Assembly: GCA_024226105.1 (NCBI GenBank)
Contig: JAAELZ010000415.1
Coordinates: 1 to 15,139 of the forward strand
Length of the DNA stretch: 15,139 nt
Direction of reading: 5' to 3'
From: Pseudomonadota bacterium
GTDB lineage: Bacteria > Pseudomonadota > Gammaproteobacteria > Arenicellales > Poriferihabitantaceae
Part shown: piece by piece, positions 13,832 to 15,139 of the stretch
Numbering within the stretch: the first letter of the stretch is position 1
Layout: every line of letters starts with the position of its first letter
Notes under the pieces: model-generated
Databases searched by the model: none
Told to the model about the DNA's origin: nothing
The model's input: only the letters and a program-made list of their open reading frames with translations
Translations under genes and position numbers: made by a program

Positions 13832-14605
13832 ATGATTATTACGCTCTCTCCGTCAAAAGGCCAGGATTTTGATACACCGGCGGCCACTACTCAATTCACC
13901 TTGCCACAGCAACTTGAGCAATCTCAGTTGCTAATTGAAGCAGCAAAAAAGCATGACCTGGAGGCCATTCAATCAATGATGAAGGTCAGCGAGAATTTGG
14001 CCAGGCTCACGGTGCAGCGTTTCGAGCAATTTGAAACCCCCTTTACCGTGAAAAACGCCAAGCAGGCATTGTTTGCTTTTCAAGGTGACGTGTATAGCAC
14101 GATTGATGTGGAAAACTATACAGATGAAACACTTGATTTTGCACAGGCCCATTTACGCATCTTATCGGGTTTGTACGGTTACCTGCGTCCGCTGGATTTG
14201 ATTCAGGCCTATCGCCTGGAGATGAAAACCAGACTTGAGAGTTCGCGCGGCACAAATCTATACGCTTTCTGGGGTCAGCGTATTACCGATTTGCTGAACC
14301 TTGATTTGCGCCTGCAATCCGAACCGACATTGGTTAATCTTGCATCGAACGAGTATTTTAAGTCGATCAAAATCAGTCAACTCGAAGGTCGTTTGTTGAA
14401 TATCAGTTTCAAGGAAATTAAGGGTGGTAAAACCCGGGTAATTGCGATATTTGCCAAGCGTGCGCGTGGTTTGATGGCCAACTGGATTATTGAAAACAGA
14501 GTTGAAAGTAGCGAGCGACTCAAAGCGTTCGATCTGGAGAGTTACCGCTTTGATGCCGCATTGTCTGATGACCGGCAATGGACCTTCAGTCGCCCGCAAC
14601 CCTGA
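13832..14605 (+). CDS. yaaA: Peroxide stress protein YaaA
   Basis: Cytoplasmic protein of 257 residues in the UPF0246/YaaA family. In E. coli it belongs to the OxyR response and limits iron-driven damage during peroxide stress. The whole length follows the family: start MIITLSPSKGQDFDTP, FAFQGDVYSTID (about 82-93), LRILSGLYGYLRPLDLIQAYRLEM (about 108-131), NLASNEYFKSI (about 169-179) and the basic KRARGLMANWIIENR segment (about 209-223). The ATG at 13832 gives the conserved N-terminus, though no clear ribosome site precedes it. It diverges from the MoxR operon across a 214-base spacer and is followed seven bases later by a transporter gene. Confidence 0.95.
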   Translation: MIITLSPSKGQDFDTPAATTQFTLPQQLEQSQLLIEAAKKHDLEAIQSMMKVSENLARLTVQRFEQFETPFTVKNAKQALFAFQGDVYSTIDVENYTDETLDFAQAHLRILSGLYGYLRPLDLIQAYRLEMKTRLESSRGTNLYAFWGQRITDLLNLDLRLQSEPTLVNLASNEYFKSIKISQLEGRLLNISFKEIKGGKTRVIAIFAKRARGLMANWIIENRVESSERLKAFDLESYRFDAALSDDRQWTFSRPQP

Positions 14606-14612
14606 CAGGATC

Positions 14613-15139
14613 ATGCGCAAAAATATTGTACTGCTGGCTTTGTGCCAGGCCCTTGGCATGTCGATGGCTTCAATGCTGCTGAGTGCCGGCGGCCTGGTTG
14701 GGGAGTCTCTGGCCCCGGACCCGAAATGGGCAACGTTGCCACTGAGCGCGCAATTTTTGTTTACGATGTTTGCAACCTTGCCGGCCTCATTGCTGATGCA
14801 GCGCAAAGGGCGCCGTTTTGGTTTTATTCTGGCTTGTCTGATTATGATGCTAAGCGGGTCGGGCGCTGCCTTCGCCATTTATTCGGGCCATTTTGTCGGC
14901 TTCGTAACCAGCACCATGGGAATGGGCATCGCACTTGGTTTTTTTCAGTATTTTCGTTTTGCAGCGATCGACGTTGCGCCCGAAGAATATGCATCTAAAG
15001 CCGTCTCGTGGGTTCTTGCGGGTGGTTTGCTGGCGGCCTTTATCGGGCCAAACCTGGCGGCGGTAACACATTTGGCTGACGCCGGGCATCCTTTTTTTGT
15101 AACCATGTTATGCGTGATCCCGCTTAGCCTGGTCCTGGT
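14613..15139 (+). CDS. Major facilitator superfamily transporter, N-terminal part (cut by window end)
   Basis: The reading frame opens with ATG at 14613, seven bases after yaaA, and runs off the window after 175 codons without a stop. It starts MRKNIVLLALCQALG and shows about five hydrophobic segments (near 5-28, 44-62, 68-90, 93-113 and 130-150). Between the second and third is the loop MQRKGRRFGF (62-71), the short basic cytoplasmic loop typical of the MFS motif A position. FRFAAIDVAPEEYASKAVSWVLAGG spans about 114-138 and recalls a family of uncharacterised bacterial MFS carriers. Substrate cannot be predicted. AGGA lies only two bases before the ATG, a tight ribosome site, so translation may be coupled to yaaA. 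Family call good; full length and the C-terminal half unseen. Confidence 0.85.
   Translation, partial: MRKNIVLLALCQALGMSMASMLLSAGGLVGESLAPDPKWATLPLSAQFLFTMFATLPASLLMQRKGRRFGFILACLIMMLSGSGAAFAIYSGHFVGFVTSTMGMGIALGFFQYFRFAAIDVAPEEYASKAVSWVLAGGLLAAFIGPNLAAVTHLADAGHPFFVTMLCVIPLSLVL

Overview
The window looks like chromosomal DNA from a gammaproteobacterium outside the Enterobacterales. EngB, CysE and YaaA all follow the E. coli-type family patterns. The head-to-head pair of cytochrome c4 and engB recalls the Pseudomonas-type neighbourhood. I cannot fix the order or genus from sequence alone. Base composition looks balanced, coding density is high, and I see no insertion sequence, tRNA, rRNA, integrase or CRISPR array.

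Layout. (1) 1-1815: a minus-strand periplasmic dihaem cytochrome c4 gene ending in a strong hairpin, a 419-base divergent spacer, and plus-strand engB (ribosome-assembly GTPase). (2) 1807-5625: a minus-strand run read from high to low coordinates: cysE (serine acetyltransferase), an SDR oxidoreductase, a small four-helix membrane protein, and a two-helix K+ channel with two RCK domains whose 3' end overlaps engB tail to tail. (3) 5809-6672: an Ada-like AraC/MGMT protein lacking the N-terminal Ada domain. (4) 6673-6953: a gene-free stretch with a strongly foldable DNA/RNA element. (5) 6954-8498: a DegP/MucD-type periplasmic protease, divergent from (6) 8740-10966: rpmF-plsX-fabH, coupling ribosomal protein L32 to phospholipid and fatty-acid initiation. 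Neither the usual upstream yceD nor the usual downstream fabD is present. (7) 11199-13617: a minus-strand two-gene module of a MoxR-type AAA+ ATPase and a protein joining a putative HExxH metallopeptidase to a VWA-like domain (DUF2201 type). (8) 13832-15139: yaaA (peroxide stress) followed by a major facilitator transporter cut by the window end.

How the genes relate. Most are housekeeping genes in short operons: respiration (cytochrome c4), ribosome assembly (EngB, L32), cysteine synthesis (CysE), fatty-acid initiation (PlsX, FabH), envelope quality control (DegP), alkylation repair (Ada-like) and oxidative stress (YaaA). The less well understood parts are the MoxR/VWA-metallopeptidase module, the K+ channel with its small membrane partner, and the structured intergenic element at 6829-6926. 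The best regulatory signals are the sigma70 promoter of rpmF with a leader hairpin, a sigmaE/AlgU-like promoter for the protease, and a sigma70-like promoter for the MoxR operon. All regulatory calls come from motif reading by eye.
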